8,574 nt of DNA, taken from an uncultured Bacteroidota bacterium (GTDB lineage: Bacteria > Bacteroidota > Bacteroidia > 2-12-FULL-35-15). The stretch is taken from the NCBI GenBank assembly GCA_903881065.1, contig CAIRRW010000477.1, positions 1 to 8,574 on the forward strand. The letters run 5' to 3'. The position numbers and the translations under genes were made by a program. The notes below the pieces were generated by a model. The model did not search any database. It worked only from the letters and a program-made list of their open reading frames with translations, and was not told the origin of the DNA. Positions 6,508-8,574 of this stretch are shown piece after piece (the stretch's first letter is position 1; every line of letters starts with the position of its first letter).

Positions 6508-6515
6508 CAAATCTA
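6508..6515 (-). promoter_or_regulatory. -7 box (TAGATTTG) before the M42 peptidase gene
   Basis: On the minus strand the octamer reads TAGATTTG, an exact TAnnTTTG match, 31 bp before the peptidase ATG and within the 64-bp gap after yigZ. No TTG lies at the -33 position. Independent transcription of the peptidase is inferred from this box. Confidence 0.5.
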
Positions 6516-6540
6516 CATTTTAAATGAATTGAATTTTTAA

Positions 6541-7149
6541 TTAGAATTTATTCTTAATGTCAAGATTATTTATTTTTTTAAACAGTTCATAAACTCTATC
6601 TGCATTATTCCTTCTAACTGCAAAGATCAGAGAACAACTAAGTTCAAAGTTTTGCAATTGAATCTCAAGATTTTCATCTTTAATAATTTTCATTACTTGA
6701 TTCATTTGCAAATAATCAAATTTAATTTCAAACTTCTCTTTTAGAATCTTCTCAATTATTACAGCTTGAGCAATTGTATCTGCCGCTGCTTGTTTGTAGG
6801 CATTGATTAAACCACTAACTCCAAGCAAAGTTCCTCCGAAATAACGCACCACAACAATTAGTATATCTGTTAAATCTTTAGATTGTATCTGACCTAATAT
6901 TGGTTTGCCAGCAGTACTTGATGGTTCGCCATCGTCATTTACTCTATAGGTAAGTTTATCAGCACCCAGTCTATAAGCAAAGCAATGATGGCGGGCACTG
7001 TGATGCTCCCTTCTCAAAGCAGCAAGGTGTGTTTTTATTTCTTCTTCACTGGAAACAGGAAATGCATAACCTATGAATTTGCTTCCCTTGTCCTTGTATA
7101 AACCTTCACAAGGGTTGGAAATTGAATAATAAGTATCTTCAAATAACAT
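6541..7149 (-). CDS. yigZ: YigZ/IMPACT (UPF0029) family protein
   Basis: This 202-residue protein matches the full length of bacterial YigZ proteins. The N-terminal IMPACT/UPF0029 domain shows KGSKFIGYAFPV (21-32), REHHSARHHCFAYR (47-60), the hallmark NDDGEPSSTAGKPIL (71-85) and VVVRYFGGTLLGVSGLINAY (99-118). The last ~65 residues form the small ferredoxin-like DUF1949 domain (FEIKFDYLQMNQVMKII...). Eukaryotic IMPACT modulates GCN2 signalling. The bacterial role is not settled, although nucleic-acid or ribosome-related binding has been suggested for the fold. It starts 39 bp after the ribD stop with no promoter box in the gap, so it is probably the second gene of a ribD-yigZ transcript. Nothing in the sequence looks broken. 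Confidence 0.92.
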   Translation of the reverse strand: MLFEDTYYSISNPCEGLYKDKGSKFIGYAFPVSSEEEIKTHLAALRREHHSARHHCFAYRLGADKLTYRVNDDGEPSSTAGKPILGQIQSKDLTDILIVVVRYFGGTLLGVSGLINAYKQAAADTIAQAVIIEKILKEKFEIKFDYLQMNQVMKIIKDENLEIQLQNFELSCSLIFAVRRNNADRVYELFKKINNLDIKNKF

Positions 7150-7188
7150 AAATTCTAATCAGCAATTCAAAATATTATTTATACAAGG

Positions 7189-8238
7189 TTATCTTATTTT
7201 ATTCGCGTAAATTAACAATTCATCACCACTGATATTTTCCTTACTTACAGGATTAACATTTATAACAGGAGCACTAACTCCTTTTGCAATTGTTTTATCA
7301 GAAATAAAAACTCTTGCTTCGTCCCAAATATTAATATCTATAAAATTATTAAGTAAAAGTGCTCCCCCTTCAACTATCAATGATTGAATATTTCTTGTAT
7401 ATAATTCGTTACTTATTTGCCCTATAACATCCTTGTCAAATTCAATTTTCACAAACTCGAGGTTATTCACAGAAGGTGTATCAACAGCCGTAAAAACTAA
7501 GGTTGGTGTACTTTTATCAAATAAATGATATGATTTAGGAATTCGTAACCATTTGTCAATAGTTATTCTCAAAGGGTTATTGCCTGTTACTTCTCTAACA
7601 GTCAAATGAGGATTATCAAGCAAAGCGGTATTTGTGCCTACGATTATTGCCTGTTCTTCACTTCGCCAATGATGTAGCCGTTTTCTTGAATCGGAATTTG
7701 TTATTTGTAAGGCCGTACCAATATTATTCCCTGCTCGCTTATTATCGATAAATCCATCCTTTGTTTGTGCCCATTTGAGAATTATATATGGACGTTTCTT
7801 CTCATGAAACATAAAGAATCGTTTGTTCAGCTTTTTACAATCTTCTTCCAACACACCTACCTTTACATCAATACCTGCCTTTATTAGTTTCTCAATCCCT
7901 TTGCCTGATACCAATGAATTTGTATCAATGCTTCCAATAACAACGTACGGAATTTTATGTTGGATAATTAAATCAGCACAGGGGGGCGTTTTGCCGTAAT
8001 GTGAACATGGCTCTAAATTGACATAAAGAGTTGCATCCCTCAATAGTTCCTTATTTTTGACAGAATTGATTGCATTCACTTCAGCATGAGCTTCTCCATA
8101 TTTTTGATGATATCCTTCCCCAATTGTAGTATTCTTATAAACAATCACACAACCAACCATTGGATTAGGAGCAACGTTACCCAAACCCTTAATGGCTAAT
8201 TGTAGGCACTGGTTCATATTGATTTCCTGAGTATTCAT
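7189..8238 (-). CDS. ribD: Bifunctional riboflavin biosynthesis deaminase/reductase RibD
   Basis: This 349-residue cytosolic enzyme catalyses two successive steps of riboflavin synthesis: zinc-dependent deamination of diaminohydroxyphosphoribosylaminopyrimidine, then NADPH-dependent reduction of the ribosyl group. The deaminase domain (1-~145) has APNPMVGCVIV (23-33), the zinc/proton-shuttle motif HAEVNAI (H51, E53) and PCSHYGKTPPC with zinc ligands C78 and C87. The reductase domain (~148-349) has LKWAQTKDGFI (154-164), WRSEEQAIIVGTNTALLDNPHLTVR (191-215) and the NADPH-site VEGGALLLNNF (289-299). Length and domain order are normal, and no key residue is missing. The internal ATG at codon 8 (MNQCLQLAIKG) is an alternative start close to where many homologues begin. 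No other rib genes are in view and no FMN riboswitch is visible in the short leader. Confidence 0.95.
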   Translation of the reverse strand: MNTQEINMNQCLQLAIKGLGNVAPNPMVGCVIVYKNTTIGEGYHQKYGEAHAEVNAINSVKNKELLRDATLYVNLEPCSHYGKTPPCADLIIQHKIPYVVIGSIDTNSLVSGKGIEKLIKAGIDVKVGVLEEDCKKLNKRFFMFHEKKRPYIILKWAQTKDGFIDNKRAGNNIGTALQITNSDSRKRLHHWRSEEQAIIVGTNTALLDNPHLTVREVTGNNPLRITIDKWLRIPKSYHLFDKSTPTLVFTAVDTPSVNNLEFVKIEFDKDVIGQISNELYTRNIQSLIVEGGALLLNNFIDINIWDEARVFISDKTIAKGVSAPVINVNPVSKENISGDELLIYANKIR

Positions 8239-8272
8239 ATTTTGTACGAAAGTAAGTATAAAAAGCGTGATG

Positions 8273-8280
8273 CAAATTTA
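8273..8280 (-). promoter_or_regulatory. -7 box (TAAATTTG) before ribD
   Basis: The minus-strand octamer TAAATTTG matches TAnnTTTG exactly and is identical to the box before the MFS gene. It lies 34 bp upstream of the ribD ATG, giving a leader of about 25-30 nt, too short for an FMN riboswitch. No clear -33 TTG is present. Confidence 0.5.
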
Positions 8281-8350
8281 CTTAGAAAAACACTTAAGTA
8301 GTAAAGTATAATATTAGCTAAACAATAATCCTTCACTAAAATTAAATTTA

Positions 8351-8358
8351 TATATTTG
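8351..8358 (+). promoter_or_regulatory. -7 box (TATATTTG) for the right-edge gene
   Basis: TATATTTG matches TAnnTTTG exactly on the plus strand, about 103 bp before the TTG start of the cut gene, giving a leader of roughly 95-100 nt. No -33 TTG is seen at the usual distance. In AT-rich DNA such a box can arise by chance. Confidence 0.4.
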
Positions 8359-8417
8359 TCAAAATAATTTCATCATTTAAATACATTAAATTGGTATTCA
8401 CTTTTATCATATAGTGT

Positions 8418-8432
8418 TATCAATTATTGATA
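8418..8432. repeat. 15-bp palindrome TATCAAT-T-ATTGATA
   Basis: Seven-base arms mirror perfectly around one central base, in the leader 29 bp before the TTG start and downstream of the candidate box. The symmetry suits a dimeric repressor site or a small RNA hairpin. AT-rich composition makes chance occurrence possible, and no second copy is seen in the window. Confidence 0.4.
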
Positions 8433-8461
8433 GGGATTATAATTATTAAGAAAAGATTACA

Positions 8462-8574
8462 TTGAAAAAAGCCAAATTCACAATTGGAACAGTTTCTTTT
8501 GATTACAATCCGAAACGAAACTTTGCAGGACTATCATTTAAACAGTTCTCTTTTAAAAAGACGATTGATATATG
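8462..8574 (+). CDS. Unrecognised protein, N-terminal fragment with TTG start
   Basis: A plus-strand frame opens after an in-frame TAA at 8447-8449 and runs off the window. It contains no ATG or GTG; the best start is TTG at 8462, reading (M)KKAKFTIGTVSFDYNPKRNF followed by AGLSFKQFSFKKTIDI. The other two frames are interrupted by stops here. The fragment of 37 residues is basic and hydrophilic, with no signal peptide and no motif I recognise. It is divergent from ribD with a 223-bp gap that carries a possible promoter box and a palindrome. Too little is present to suggest a function. Confidence 0.45.
   Translation, partial: MKKAKFTIGTVSFDYNPKRNFAGLSFKQFSFKKTIDI

Noticed and set aside
8239..8280. 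An FMN riboswitch before ribD
   Set aside because: The likely leader is under 35 nt, and none of the conserved RFN-element segments are visible on the minus strand in the gap.

Overview
The window looks like a chromosomal segment from a member of the Bacteroidota, probably a Chitinophagales- or Sphingobacteriales-like organism. The DNA is AT-rich. Boxes matching the Bacteroidota -7 promoter element TAnnTTTG precede several genes, and purine-rich Shine-Dalgarno sequences are mostly absent. Protein types typical of the phylum are present: a PepSY-like secreted protein, a carboxypeptidase-regulatory-like domain joined to TPR-like modules, and a GT-C-type membrane protein with a WDVTSYYSYLPA motif. 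No lower rank can be fixed from the sequence alone.

Layout, left to right. A small secreted PepSY-like protein runs off the left edge on the minus strand. Divergent from it, an MFS exporter and a polytopic GT-C-like membrane protein form a two-gene plus-strand unit in which the TAA of the first abuts the ATG of the second. A 509-bp gene-free stretch follows. It holds a six-unit 21-bp tandem repeat array, an intrinsic terminator, a 9-bp inverted repeat, a good Bacteroidota promoter and a second, long terminator-like hairpin. The promoter and second hairpin precede a 624-aa exported protein with a very long Ala/Lys/Glu/Asp-rich helical region built partly from 29-residue repeats.

The right half is on the minus strand and consists of housekeeping genes: an M42-type aminopeptidase converging tail-to-tail on the repeat protein gene, a YigZ/IMPACT family protein, and ribD of riboflavin synthesis. 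ribD and yigZ are 39 bp apart and probably cotranscribed, whereas the peptidase has its own promoter box. At the right edge, divergent from ribD, a plus-strand reading frame opens, most likely at a TTG codon, and is cut by the window end.

Functionally the window is a set of small independent units rather than one pathway. I see no CRISPR array, insertion sequence, phage gene, tRNA, rRNA or toxin-antitoxin pair, and no convincing new multi-gene system. The parts that deserve a second look are the 3.2-3.7 kb intergenic region (21-bp repeats and the leader hairpin) and the long repeat protein.
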